From: Liolophura sinensis
Lineage: Eukaryota; Mollusca; Polyplacophora; Chitonida; Chitonidae
Direction of reading: 5' to 3'
DNA: 64,000 bases
NCBI RefSeq assembly: GCF_032854445.1
Contig: NC_088297.1
Coordinates: 15,429,335 to 15,493,334, forward strand
Shown here: in pieces, positions 1 through 14,100 of the stretch
Position numbering within the stretch: the stretch's first letter is position 1
Layout: every line of letters starts with the position of its first letter
Notes under the pieces: model-generated
The model's database searches: none
What the model was told of the DNA's origin: nothing
Seen by the model: the letters and a program-made list of their open reading frames with translations, nothing else
Made by a program: the position numbers and the translations under genes

Positions 1-200
1 GTTAGAGCAACTGGAAACACAGTGTTGTTTCACTCATACCCCATGGTTAAAAGGTGTGTTAAAATGGCATGTGTAGGATGAAATCACACAGCTGCTCAAA
101 AACAAAGGCCTGATGATGACTGTTACTATAGGTAATAAAAATTATTGATAGAAAAAAAGAAAAATGTGTGGAAACATGTAATATGTTGGCATTGATATTA

Positions 201-481
201 TTATTATTATTATTTTTTTTTTTTTTGATTGGTGTTTTATGCCGTACTCAAGAATATTTCACTTATAAAATGGCGGCCAGCATTATGGCGGGTGAAAACC
301 GGGTAGAGTCCATGGGGAAACCCAGGACCATCCACAGGTTGCTGACAGACCTTCCCACGTGCGGTCGAAGAGGAAGCCAGCATAAGCTGGACTTGAACTC
401 ACAGCGACCGCATTGGTGAGAGACTCCTCTGTCATTACGCTGCGCTAGCGCACTAACCAACTGAGCCACGGAGGTCCCTGT
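201..481 (-). mobile_element. SINE family A, full length, with TSD
   Basis: Read on the minus strand it has a tRNA-like head (CTCAGTTGGTTAGTGCGCTAGC), a central body with CTTCCTCTTCGACCGCACGT, and the tail AGTGAAATATTCTTGAGTACGG-type followed by poly-A. Target duplication ATTGATATTA occurs at 191-200 and 482-491. Confidence 0.9.
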
Positions 482-491
482 ATTGATATTA

Positions 492-1032
492 AATATGGTG
501 GCAATTGTTTCTGAATTACAACAAATTGACTGGCATGTCACACTCTATTGATCACACGTGTTATAAAATGCATGGACATTTCATGCTCCCTAGATTGTGC
601 TGATCTGCACTATGTCAGTCAGATTAACACAGTGATGGAATATCAGCTAGCTGTTGCACAACCAGATGTCAGGTTGACTACAGGTCTCTGAATGGAGAGC
701 GTATCAGATGTCAGTTCTGTCTTAGCTGATACGTTTGTGTATTTGTACAAGCGTGTCAGTTATGTGGGTGACTTTCATTACTTTTGATTACATGTGATGC
801 TATCTGCACAACTACAACACAGTTTTTCACTTGCCTACATAGCAATGGACTGTGCAAGATCAGTGGGCCATTGTATCTGTTTATCTGTACGCCACTTATA
901 CAGATTACATCACTGTATGCTGAACTTTGGAATGTCTCCGTGAAAACCTACAATTAATCACCCATTTCTAATTTATCTCTACCCACAAAATCTGCAGGAA
1001 TGTTTTGATGTTGGTACAGTAAAAGAGGATAG
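492..1032 (+). other. Intron, no feature recognised
   Basis: It lies in the intron upstream of the exon at 2003. I see no coding frame or repeat family in it. Confidence 0.5.
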
Positions 1033-1292
1033 TGGCCAAGGGGGATAGCACACCAACATGGTGCAGTGACCCAGGTGCCTCTCACCAAAGTGCTGTCTGT
1101 GAGATAAAGTCCAGCTTATACTGGCTTCCTCTCCAGCTGTATGTGGTAAGGTCTGCCAGCAACCTGGGGATGGTTGTGGGCTTCCTCCACGCTCTGCCTG
1201 GTTTCTTCTCACCATATTGCTGGCTACCGTCATATAAATGAAATATTCTTGAGTATGGCGTGACACCTATCAAAGGAATGAATAAATAAAAG
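1033..1292 (+). mobile_element. SINE family A, diverged
   Basis: The body and tail match family A throughout (GGTCTGCCAGCAACCTG, GAAATATTCTTGAGTATGG) with many substitutions. The head has lost its tRNA-like promoter boxes, so this is an old copy. Confidence 0.75.
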
Positions 1293-1424
1293 TGTAAATT
1301 ACTACATGTGGTTTTTTTTTTTTGGGGGGGGGGGGGGCTGTATGTATGTGATATGTATGTACTTATTTGATAGGGTTTACTTGTACATGTACACTATACT
1401 CACAAAGGTACATGAGTGTCTGCT

Positions 1425-1745
1425 TCAGGAGGCTGTAGATCCAGGGTCAGTCCTGGGTTGGGTCACAAATAAGTTGCAATTTCTTCGCTTGGCGTTCAGC
1501 ATTAAGGGGATAGTGCAACAACTGCTTGACCCGTATCAGTGTAATGACTCGGGTGGGGTGGCTTACTTGCCCTCGTTTGGGCGTCTCAGTGAACCATCAC
1601 TAGATACAAGAGCAGTGGAAATCTGTCGTGCAACAAGGAGGCACATTACATGCACTCTGAGGACTCCTTTGTCATCATATGATGGAAAAATTGTTAAATA
1701 CGACTTTAAACTCCAAGCACTCACTCGCTCGCTCACACACAAATG
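1425..1745 (+). mobile_element. SINE family B copy
   Basis: It has a decayed tRNA-like head (GTAGATCCAGGGTCAGTCCT), the body CTTCGCTTGGCGTTCAGCAT and GGGGATAGTGCAACAACTG, and a tail around CATCATATGATGGAAAAATT ending in CACTCGCTCGCTCAC. The same body and tail recur at 40920-41112 and, inverted, at 49475-49555. Confidence 0.7.
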
Positions 1746-2002
1746 TACATGAAATATTAATACAGAAGAGCCTGGATGTAACGCCCCATTCTGTTTACAA
1801 CAGGCCTAATAAACCTCCTAAAGTAAAGTTGTGTATGTTTATGTAACTTATAGAGAAACCTGTAGAAGGCAGAGAGTAAAGACAAAGCTAAGACTATGGG
1901 GTTTACCAATCAGTGTTTTCATGTGTATGTCCTTGTCATTACTTGTCATTATTGCTTACCTGTCATTCTTGCTTACCTGTCATTCTTGCTTACCTGTTTC
2001 AG

Positions 2003-2113
2003 GTGATATATGTACCCGACCCTAACCATGACTCCGGGTCCGAGCTCTCAGCCTCACCCCCTGTGCCCAGCCCACCCGCCACTTTCCTACCCCAGGAAGA
2101 CAAACCCAGGATG
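2003..2113 (+). CDS. OXR1: OXR1/NCOA7 exon: end of LysM domain
   Basis: The acceptor is TTTCAG at 1997-2002 and the donor GTGAGT at 2114. Phase is 0 at both ends, giving 37 codons. It opens with VIYVPD, the typical close of a LysM domain in this family, and continues into a Ser/Pro-rich stretch. That opening shows at least one upstream coding exon exists outside the window. Confidence 0.88.
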
Positions 2114-5100
2114 GTGAGTTAGGTGTACATGTATATTATTGTGTTAAAGTCTGGATGCCCACAGGCATGATTAAAGTGTGGACAACCACAGGCATGATTA
2201 AAGTCTGGACAAGCAGAGGCATGATTAAAGTGTGGACGTCCACAGGCATGATTAAAGTGTGGAAGCCCACAGGCATGATTAAAGTGTGGACGGCCACAAG
2301 CATGAGTAAAGTGTGGACAGCCACAGGCATGATTAAAGTGTGGACAGCCACAGGCATGATTAAAGTGTGGACAAGCAGAGGCATGATTAAAGTGTGGACG
2401 GCCACAGGCATGATTAAAGTGTGGACGACCACAGGCATGATTAAAGTGTGGAAGCCCACAGGCATGATTAAAGTGTGGACGGCCACAAGCATGAGTAAAG
2501 TGTGGACAGCCACAGGTATGATTGAAGTGTGGACAGCCACAGGCATGATTAAAGTGTGGATGGCCAGAAGCATGATTAAAGTGTGGATGGCCACAGGCAT
2601 GAATAATGTGTGGATGGCCACAGGCATGATTAAAGTCTGGACAAGCAGAGGCATGATTAAAGTGTGGACGACCACAGGCATGATTAAAGTGTGGAAGCCC
2701 ACAGGCATGATTAAAGTGTGGACAGCCACAGGCATGATTAAAGTCTGGACAAGCAGAGGCATGATTAAAGTGTGGATGGCCACAGGCATGAATAATGTGT
2801 GGATGGCCACAGGCAGGATTAAAGTGTGGACAGCCACAGGTATGATTAAAGTGTGGACACCCACAGATATGATTAAAGTGTGGACAGCCAGAAGCATGAT
2901 TAAAGTGTGGACAGCCACAAGCATGATTAAAGTGTGGACAGCCACAAGCATGATTTTTCACAAATTCCTGAATGATTTTGACTGCTTTTTTTTTTTCACT
3001 GTTCACTAGAAAGCATGTAAATACATCAAACATTGGTTGTAGCATTCTTGATTCAGAGAGATATCTAGAATGTTACACTTCTTTCGTTTTTATACCTGTT
3101 AATTTTTGGCCAAGGTGATCCTTCCAAAAAAATTCTGTTAGCTGTATCAATGTACTATCATAAAAAAAAATAGGGTCAGTCGCTATAGAGATTTTTTTCT
3201 TTTTAGGTTTTGGCTATAATTAAGCTAATAGGGGCTTTAACAAAATTAATATTGCTTGAGAAAAATAGAAAAAACAATTCTTTTAAAAAGCAATTGAAAA
3301 CCAAATATACTTGTAGAACCTCTAACCAACATGTATTATTTTTTTAATGTAAAAATGCACTTTTAAAAGTACCTATAAAAGGCTTAAAAATTATATCTCT
3401 GATGTAAACACTTGTTTTTCTGAAAGAAATCAATCAAACTTAAAGAAAAGGGTCTTAGCCCTGTAATGTGGAGGAATCAGTTAGAATATAGGAAAAGGAG
3501 TCAACTGAAAAATGTTGAAAAAACTTTAGGCAAAATGCATTTTTTCTAATGATGGCTGAATTATTTTTTTTTGTTTATCTGAGGCTCTCATTTCCTGACA
3601 ACTCTAATAGTGGATTTCTCACAAAACCTTGTTTCTATTTGTATATTGTTGATTGTCTAGAGTTAAACTTGCAGTAATTTCCTCTGTAACAGTGCAGATG
3701 CGAAACTGCAAGGTCTAGCTTCTCATGTTCATATTTTACCGTAAATTCACGTAGAGTTTAGCCACAAATTTCTGGCCGTAAATTTTAGCCGACTTGATCC
3801 TCGAGCAGATGTCAAGGGAGAGCGATCAGCCCCCAGCTGTGCAGTAATCCCTTCTGTTGGTCAGGATACTGGTCCTAGCCACATAGGGTAAAACTCCTCT
3901 GGCATGGACTGAGAGAAGGGGAATTATACACCCATGAGTCCATCTACACCGTCATTAAAACGTTGACACGCCATTGACGTGTTCTGAAGCTTGGATCCCT
4001 CGGTCATCGAAAAATTTTTTTTTTTTTTAACCCGTTAAATAACTTGCTGAGAATGATTTAAAATTTCCCCCATTGGTTACTTCCGCACAGTCTGAGTTCA
4101 GGACGGCATGGGATATTAGCCCCCTCCCCTCTCCCCATCATTAAACTTCATGAAGGCTTAGGTTGCTAATCCGCACCGCATGTGGGTCAACTCCGGTTCT
4201 TGACAGTCAGACTTAAAGATTTCCTGAAGAATGTGGCACTCCTGTAGTCTGAACATAAATACCCAAATTCCTCAACCTTTTCGCAGGAAGAGCAACTGTC
4301 AGTGCAATTTGTGCACTTTTTTAAGTTGATTCTTGACACAAAACTACATTGGTTGGGTTGGTCAATTTGAGGGCTTCAGAAAGAGTATAATTTTATCAGT
4401 TTACGAATAACACCTTCAGAAAATGCCTCAATAAACACAATGCAGCTAATGAATTGAAGAATTACAGTACATATACACTGATCAAAGTTTTCAACTGAGT
4501 TCAGGATTGTCAAAATCTTTGTCCAAATTGGCCAAAACTAATCAGTTAACTAGAAGAAATTTCAGCTGATTTTCAAGGCAAGATTCTCTTCCCTGTAAGT
4601 AGAACTAAGTGCCCTAGTTGATCAGTTGGCATGGTTAGTCCAAAATAAATGTATTTAATTATTAGATTGGGGTTTTCTGTCATGTTTTTCACTTTTTCAT
4701 GACAATTTCTGAGTGAAGAAACATAGATTGTCCAGAGAAAAACTATCAACTTAGACCTAGTTTAAGTTTAACAGAAACAAAGCACAAACGAGGCTGATAC
4801 TTTGTGAAAGGTATTTGTTTGGGCTATTGAATTTGCGCTGTTCAATATTTTTGCTAAAAATCTCCATCATGGTCTCTTTAAGTACGACTTTTAATTCCTT
4901 AATCAAACAAGTGTAAAGAAAGAAATCAAATTTGTCCTTTTCTTTTTTGGTAGGATGTACCAATAATAAAAATGGCTGACCGCCCGCCAACTAAAGTCCC
5001 AGGTCATGTTGAACGACAGACGTCCCAGTCATCACTCCCCGACACGGATGATTTGCCTCCACGAAAGCTTTCTGAGGAGGAGGCTAAAGAGCTTGACCAG

Positions 5101-8100
5101 GAGTGCTACGAGAGGTTCATCAAGGTTAACGTGAAACACATCACTGACGGACAGGTATGTCCAGGTGGATCAGGTCATCTAAGAAGAATAACTAACGCAT
5201 GTGTCAGATAAAAAACCACACTGTCCATAAAAATATTTAGATTTCTTTTTATAGTATTTTTTCGGCTTAGTAAAATGCATTTGGATAGCTGTGAGTTCAA
5301 GTCCATTTCATGTTGGCTTCCTGTTCGGCCATACGTGGGAAGGTCTGCCAGCAACCTGGGTATGAACACATCTGCTAAATGGACCTCAAAACGAACTATT
5401 TCAAGCAAAAACATATGGATTTGACCTCTCCAATACCCGCTAGTTCACTACGGACCACCATAGAATTTAATGTTTTAACAGCGATTTTACTCAGTCGGAA
5501 AAAATTTTAAAACATAAATCAAACCAATTTATTGGACGGTTTTTAATAGTCTTTCATCTGACATATACTTCATTGTAGTGTGTTCTTTGCCTTTAAAGGA
5601 AAAGACAAATAAAGAATAACCATAACATTTTGGTTGTCAAGAAAAAAAAGGGGAGTCATCTTACGATCAGTGAGTTTTGTTTTAAAGGGGTAGTAAATCT
5701 CTTTTGAATTCCAGCGGAGGGTATAATTTAATGAAAATAAAACTTGAAGATCATCTAATTCGTGGAAAATGTAGACTACATGAATATGTCTCAGCCAGTT
5801 TCCTGTTGAAGACATATTTACAGGAGGTTTGAAAACAGAGGAAAATCATTAAAACATTAAGATAAGACCAAATTAAAAAGTAGATTTTTGGTTTTAATTT
5901 TTATTTCAGTTTTGGATTTTTTAGTTATGCTAGTGATGGATCACCTGTAGAACGCGAGAAAACTTGTCACCTGATGAAGTGACAATAATTTCTTCAAAAA
6001 AACAGAAAAAAAAAATAAAACGACCATTTGTAAATAAATGAGAGCAATGTGTAGGCAATATAAAGTTTCTCAGTAGATGTCCTATTTTTGGCCAATCTTG
6101 TTGCTACAGCCTTCAATCTTCATCACCTGTGCTCTGCCCGGTTTCCTCCCAACATTACCTGTAAATACTCGCCACTGGAGTGTAAGTGAAATATGCTTGA
6201 GTATGGCATAAAACACCAGTCATGTAAATAGATAAATAAATCTTTCTGGCAAAAGTTCATGTTCCTATTTTGTGCATAATTTAGGCCATAGTTGTGCAGT
6301 AGAGTTACCCAGAGCACTAGAGAGTTCCAATCCATGGGAGATAATCCACTCACACAATATCTGTTCCAGTAACTTTCCAAGGCCTGGAAGTGATCCCATT
6401 TTTAACACCTTGCTTTTTTAATGGGATTGAAAACATTATCTGTATTCTAGGGAATTTCAGTTCATAAAAAGTTTATTACTCTTCTTTTCCTTTAAAGGAA
6501 TGCTTACCTTTGTGAAAGAAATTGAGTTTGCAATTATAGCCAAATTTGTTTATTTATTTATTTATTTATTTATTTGATTGGTGTTTTACGGCGTACTGAA
6601 GAATATTTCACTTATAGGAACTGGGAAACTCATGACCATCTAGAGATTCAACCAGTTTTAGGTTATGAGAAAGATATTAGATGTCATCAAATTGTGATAA
6701 TTGTTAGAAAGTCATGAAGCAGATATATGTGTCACTGAGTTGTCTTTGGTTGGCTATTTAAACTCTAAAAAAAGAAGATCAAAAGTAGATGTACAATTCA
6801 ACGGATTTCCCTTGTGATTTTGAAGATCATATGGTGCTGTTTGATGGAGAGAAAGGCAACCGATTCCTCTTTAACTTTGGGTTTTCAGGGAGTGGTAAAT
6901 GGAGTTCTGCTAGTGACCCCAAATGCGATCATGTTTGACCCTAATGTATCCGACCCCTTGGTGATAGAACATGGCCCAGAGCTGTATGGGATGATGGCTC
7001 CCATGGACACCGTGATCAGTGCTGCCATGTATCATGATATCGCGGCCATGAAACTTAAAGGACAGGCGTAAGTTGTTTTTTTTAGTTTTATTTCTTATTC
7101 TCTTCTTTTAAAGCATAACATTGTGTCATGCACATGGAGATGTTCACTGATGTACAGCAAAACCCTGAGTTCTGCCATTTCAGGAATAGTTCATTACATA
7201 TGAGAAACAGCAGTAGTTATTTATGCTCTGTTTACAGGACAGTGCGCTTGATGTAGACAGGTGTTAATACTTTGATGTCATTTTCCAGCTTTATTTTGAG
7301 CTCTAAGAAAACATATGACATGTTAAATTCCATTTGTTGTGGATTCCATTGCCTTCACAGTCCATGGGGTTATAGTGACATTAAGTGGACTGTGACACTC
7401 ATTTTGTACAGTATAACTTATTGCCCTCACTGTCCATGGGGTCATAGTGACATTAAGTGGACTGTGACACTCATTTTGTACAGTATAACTTATTGCCCTC
7501 ACTGTCCATGGGGTCATAGTGACATTAAGTGGACTGTGACACTCATTTTGCACAGTACAACTTTTATTGCCCCCGCTATCCATGGGGTCATAATGACGTT
7601 AAGTGGACTGTGACACTCATTTTGCAAAGTCCTCACTATCCATGGGGTCATAGTGACGTTAAGTGGACTGTGACACTCATTTTGCACAGTCCTCACTATC
7701 CATGGGGTCATAAAGTGGACTGTGTTACTCTTTTGCATAGTCTAATATTTATTAAGATCACTTACCTTCCACCAATATCACGTCATGTGGAAACATGTAT
7801 ATGTAGGTCACATGGGGAAAAGTTTGTCAGCAACTTGCCAAAGGTTGGTGGTTTACTCCATGCACACAGGTTTTCTCCACAGATAAAAACTGATCACTAC
7901 AGCATGGTATTGAACAATAATCAGCCACTAAGTCTGCAGTAATAGGGGAGTTTTGAGTTAGAGTACAGTTTTACGAAGCAGTTTCCTCTTGGAACCGATC
8001 GCTTAGCCTTTGTTTGCATTTTATCTGCAGCTGTCTTCCTCCATTTTCAAACATTATCTTGTGGGAAGATTTGGCTGAGTATTGGTAAAATATTGAGTAG

Positions 8101-11100
8101 TGTTTTTTTTTTTTTTTTTTCTTCTCTCAGTTGAGTATTATACATTTTCTGTAATATATTAAAGCACATTTTTGAGATTCTGTGATTGATTAAGTCAATC
8201 CGCACTATTCAGACTAATTTTTACTGTTTAACTTCTTCTCAATCTTTTCATGTTACAATAATAATAATCTGTCAAAAGTTATTTCAGTATTTTTAATTCG
8301 TAAAACTTCACTTTGTTTGTATGTATCTGCGTGAAGGATACTTGATATCTTAACAAAAGTATCAGTAGTATAGTAAAAGTGAAATAGTCTTGAGTATGGC
8401 GTAAAACATCAATCAAATAAATCAGTTATCACTGGATGCAGTTCTATGACTTGAAATTCCCTCCTGAGGTAATGAAGTTTGCTGGTGTGAATATCTTGGA
8501 AAGAGATTATGATTAAGTCGGCTCTAGCGTAACCACCCCTCTTGGGAGTGTTGTGGAAAGATCCATCGAGTTAATTTTAAGTAATGTCAGCTTCATTTTT
8601 GTGTTACGAGAGGGGGGATTTTTTTTAGAGAATTAATGAAGAGGCCATCGATTTTACTTTCAACTGTCCTATAAAGGTAAAATCTGAAACATGTCATGTA
8701 ACACCAATGAAAATATAAATTAATATATAAGTGAATAGTGTGCTTGTTTACTGCTTTCAGGGAAGAGCATCCTACTGATTCCCCGCGGCGTGAGATTTAC
8801 CACGGAAGGGACTGTCCTATGGCCAAAATATGCTCAAACGAGATTCCTGAGGTGAAATGTTACATGGAGGGCAAAGTCAGCCCTGAGAGACTTCAAAACC
8901 TCCTCGTTCCTCTACAGTCGAGAGCGAGTTGTCCGAGGCGGGAAGTGTGTGTTCTTGTGGAGCTAGCAAAGACTCAGACACCACCCACCAATCAGATCCC
9001 AGTATTACTGTGCAGAAAGCAACTGGAGGAGGCAAAGACATCCAATCAGATGCCAGTATTACAAAGGGTCCCACAGATCCTGGCCAATCAGGGATGTCTA
9101 GTCAAATGCCTGTGAGCACAGAAGGCAAGGCGGTAAAAGATGATGGTGGCTCAGTGAGCTCCAGTAAGCCTGAAAATGAAAGCGAAAGTGAAAGTAATGT
9201 GAGACTGGGTCAGGAAGGTAACCTAACCAAAAATCAGGCCGAGGATGATTTGGGTTTGCGGCCTTTAGTATTTGTTGACAATTGCTTCGATGATAGCTTC
9301 AGAGATGCTATGCATGAAGCTTCCTTGCAACAGCTCCAAACTACTTTGAGAGAATTAGATCTTGAGTCAAGCGAGATCACCCTCGATAGCTCAGGCACTG
9401 GCACCCACGCAGACATTTCAGGGGAGACAAGTATGTACACTTCCTGCTCCACAGATCTTTCGACAAATGTGACAGACGATTCGCTCTTGGACAAAAGAGT
9501 GTTGTTGGACATGAAGGAGGACAGCAAAGGCCCGGTCTCTGAGAATAAGCCTGTCACCTCCTCCCCTACACAGTCTCAGAAGGAAATACACCAGGAACAT
9601 TCCGAAGACCAAATTGCACCCCAGGGTTTGTCCCACGCTCTCTCACAGAACACATGCAAATTGGAAACATTACGTACTTCCAGTACTCATCTCTTGAGGA
9701 AGCTGGCACTGCAGAGCAAGAAGGGAGAAGAAACCTCTCTTCAGCGTGCGCCTTCCAAGTCCGACCCCATTCCCATGCCTGACCTCAGCAAGGAGGAGGT
9801 AGTCGAGGCACGGAGTTCCTCGTCGTTCGGCTCATTTACAAGTTCCCCTCATATTAGTGCTTTTGTGAATTACGCTACAGGATTGTTTCGCAGCACAGCT
9901 GATGATCATAAACTCGTCAAGGATATTACCGAAGTTCCGCCAGGGGAGACAGAAGTTGACGGCAGTGTCACTAGTCAAACTGAGGCCACCCCTGTCAAGG
10001 CCATGGACAAAGGCCTGGAGAGCTCAGACAAACATGTTAATGTGGAAAATGCTGTCAAGTTAGGAGACATGCCCGAGTTGTTCCAGTCAATAGAAGGTGA
10101 GTGAAATTGTAGGGAGATGGTAACCTGGCAGTATGATATGGAAATTTAATGGTAATGAGATATAGGATTAATGGTAATGAGATAGAGCGTTAATGGCAAT
10201 GAGGTAGACAGTTAATGATAATCAGATAGACAGTTAATGGTTGTCAGATAGACAATTAATGGTAGTCAGACAGTTTATGGTTGTCAGGTAGACAATTAAT
10301 GGAAGTCAGAGAGTTAATGGTAGCTAGATAGAAAATACATATTGTGATGAGACTCTACATGTAAACATGTAAAGAAGGACTGAGTAGGGTTTTTTTTTCA
10401 TTCTGTTTGGTCAGAAACACTAAATATTTCTACACTTTTAAGTTTATTATACTGTATATCAAAACTTTAGGTTGAAATAAGCATAGAGCAGATGCTCTGT
10501 AAACTATAGCATGTTTGCAGTTGTACATGTAAATTACACAAGGCAGTCAAATTTACTTTTTATTCATCTTTCACTTTCATTTTCATTTTTTAGTCCAAAT
10601 AAAGTATAAATGTCAGCTTTTTTTTTACAAGCACAGTTTTAAAACTGGAGTATTCCAGCATTGATCAGTTAGATGTTTCCTAACGAATCTATTGTTGTGA
10701 TTTTTGTTTGATTTTCTCTTCCTCCTATCTCACAGGCCTAGGTTAGTATGCTCTTGTGTGTGTGTGTTAAGTATGGTTTTTTTGCATGGTTTTCACTGAA
10801 CACTGCAAAAGTTTTCAAGGTGGACTAGCTCACCTTTTTACTAGCTTGAATGAGTGAGAGTTAGGGTTAATGATAGACCATTCACTAATGCTTTTCTCAT
10901 CATCATGCGTACCTTCACAGGTAAACAAACTTACTTGGTAAGGTGTAGGCAAAGGCTAAATTTCGTAAAATGGTCTAAACAACACTAAATGTACCGGCCA
11001 ATCAAGATCTGTGTAAGACCCAATCAGGATGGTACCAACATTTGCGCATGGGCTGCCCATCATGGCCGCAGGATCTGCCCCACATCCAATCAAGATGCGT

Positions 11101-14100
11101 GTAGGATGGGCAGATGATACGAGTAGATTATATCTTTAGGATTGAGCATTACCATAAATTACAAAATTCATAATTGTCCAACATCAAAGTGTCCATAACT
11201 ATGGTTGTCCAACATCAAAGTGTCCATAACTATGGTTATGGTTGTCCAACATCAAAGTGTCCATAACTATGGTTGTCCAACATCCAAGGGTACATTGACT
11301 ATGGCTGTCCAACATCAAAGTGTCCATAACTATGGTTGTCCAACATCAGAGTGTCCATAACTATGGTTGTCCAACATCAGAGTGTCCATAACTATGGTTG
11401 TCCAACATCAAAGGGTACATTGACTATGGCTGTCCAACATCAAAGTGTCCATAACTATGTTGTCCACCATCAAAGGGTACATTGACTATGGCTGTCCAAC
11501 ATCAAAGTATCCATAACTATGGTTGTCCAACATCAAAGGGTACATTGACTATGGCTGTCCAACATCAAAGTGTACAATTAATTACACTTAATTTAGCATG
11601 ATATGGCTTAATTTCCGCTAACCATGTGCTGATGTAATTATGTTGATTCTGCGAATGATATTATGACGATATTGTAGAATGTATTTTGTTGGAATGGATC
11701 CATTTAAAGCCCCATTTTGCATCAACTTAATTTGTCTTTTAAATTCTCTGGTCACATGAGTAAAGGAGATTCCTCATGAAATGTTCCATCATTGATTCTG
11801 TGTGCATATTTATTACCATAAGTTACCAAATTCACGACTTCAGTACTTTATGTATGGAGCTGAAGTTGGGCACTCTCACATGTCTCCTACAGGAGAGCTC
11901 TTTGGTAATCTTTGCTGCCAAATCTAAGTTGCCATTAAATTAATTGCTTTGAAACTGGTTTTCAACAGATACTGCTGGGGTCACTCCTTACGGAACTCCA
12001 GTCATGCCGCTGCTGGGTACTTATGGATTGTGTTTGTTTTCTTGAAAGCTGTGTGACATCAAAGAGTACATTAAGTATGGCTGGTTACCACCAAAGTCTA
12101 CATTTGTTAGAGATGTTAAACATGTTGGTGACGTTTTCTGACATCAAAGTGTACATTGACTCTGGTTGTCCAACATCAAAGGGTACATTGACTGTGGCTG
12201 TCCAACATCAAAGTGTACATTAATTAGACATTTTAGATGGCTAAGTGTACTGGTTGGCTGTCCAACATCAAAGTGTATGTTAATTTAAACATGTCAGATG
12301 GCTTTTTCTGACACCAAAGTGTACATTAATTATGGTCGTATCTGGCATCTAAGTGTACATTAATATGTATAGGGCTGTTATAATGTTCAGTCACATGGCA
12401 CGGTTAATGTACTGAATTAAAATGCAAAGGCGTAATGTAACCTAATAATACCTGGCATACAGACAAATGTGCATTTGTGTTTATAAAACATTAGAAGCCT
12501 TAAAGGATACATTACATGAAACGCTTTGGTTTTATTTCTTAATATGCAGATTATGATGTGTAATAACATATAACAGTACAAACAAACTTTTCAGATTTCG
12601 CTAAAAATGGCTTTAAATTACAGTTTTAATGCCCAAACAGTCTGTCAAGAAATCAAGTAGCTTACAGCGGTGACGTCAACACCGGGCTCAGGACACTGAC
12701 CACCGAGTTCAGAGGAAAATCAGCAATGACGTAGTTTCCAGAAAAATCTGAATGTGCACAGAAAAAATGCATAATATAGAGGGGTAATTAATAGATAAAA
12801 AAAATACCTCCAAAATGAATTTTTTTTTACAAAAATTCTGAGGGTTATCGTCTTCATTTGGCCTGGAAACATAATTTTGTTTTAGAGTTCCTTTTCATGT
12901 ATTCTTTAATTTGGAGTAAATTTGGACAATCTGTTTATACATGTACATGGAACTGGTGCCCGAATTCGGCCTAAGAATGCTGTCTGCCGTTGTGTGAGTG
13001 AAATATTGAGTACGGGGTAAAAACCAAATAAGGCCACTGTTTATTAATTGTTTGTTTCTCTTGATCAACTTAGGTACACATGTATGTACTTAGGGGCATT
13101 TTAATGTTATGGACTTTTTTATCTTTACATACATATTTGATTTCAAGATTATTAATGAGTAATTAAATGAGCAATTATCACACTCAACGTCTCACTTTTC
13201 ATAATCAGGGTCATGAGAAACTAGGAATGTAGTGAATTTTACACGCGTACATGCAGGGCCATATCTAGACAAACATTGAATGTTCTGATCCCAAACTGAT
13301 TGGAATGCTGGCATTGTGACTGTGCATAAAGACATTTTAAAAAGGTAACTTGAAATGATGCTTTCTGAGAGCTTTTAAGTCTGTGAATGAAGGAAATTCG
13401 TATGAAAACTGAATTTTTTATTGGTAAACCATCATATTTGGCGTTAATTTACTTGTTTGTTTAGTTTTGGTGGCCAACAGTTTGGAAGCCCAAACCTTCT
13501 CCAGGACTTAAGTGACTCTAGATATGGCTATGACATGTAAACAAAGGCATAATCCTCACAAACATATACAATTTTTGATGTCAGATGGCCAAATGCTGCA
13601 TACAGCTCAGAACTCTTTGATGTCACATGGTCCCGAATTGCATACTGTGTTTTCGAACTTCTCTAGGCTACTTTTCATCAAAGCCACCAGCATTTCCATG
13701 ACTTTCTCATTAGTGTGCGCCCAAACTGGGCCAATTTTTACAAGGTGCAAAATGATAGTTCATGGATGCAAATCTGCCAAAAAATGATTGCTTAAAATTC
13801 GAATGCTATGGTGGCCTTTTATGAGAAGTTTGGAAAATGTTTTGGATCCACTTTTAATTACTAATCTTCTTAAAATCAGTTTTCTCATACCTGTACTTTT
13901 TTTTGTTAACAGTGCAATATCAGATATAAATCTATGAAAAGAGCTGCATGTTTGAAAACTGGAGTTACAAAGTTGTATGAATATAGTCAGTTACCAATAT
14001 AAAAAGCCTACATGCTGGCATTCTGAACAAGGCCATTCTTAAAAAGTTCTTTGTTGGGCAGAAATGGTTATATTGTCTTCTTTTTTTCTTCTTTATTTTG

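Noticed and set aside
1306-1752. 148-codon plus-strand frame
   Set aside because: It begins in a T/G homopolymer run and covers a family B SINE.
2119-3045. Long open frames on both strands (271-308 codons) with a Cys-His-rich nonapeptide repeat
   Set aside because: They arise from a 27-bp tandem repeat whose length is a multiple of three; all frames are open for the same reason, and the region is an intron with no separate gene signals.
7272-7613. 113-codon frame and its opposite-strand counterparts
   Set aside because: They are products of the 70-bp intronic tandem array.
8888-9115. Continuation of the first frame of the long exon to a stop at 9113-9115
   Set aside because: Past 8887 it loses family character and has the wrong phase for the next exon, while the other frame stays open to 10096 and joins 17336 correctly.
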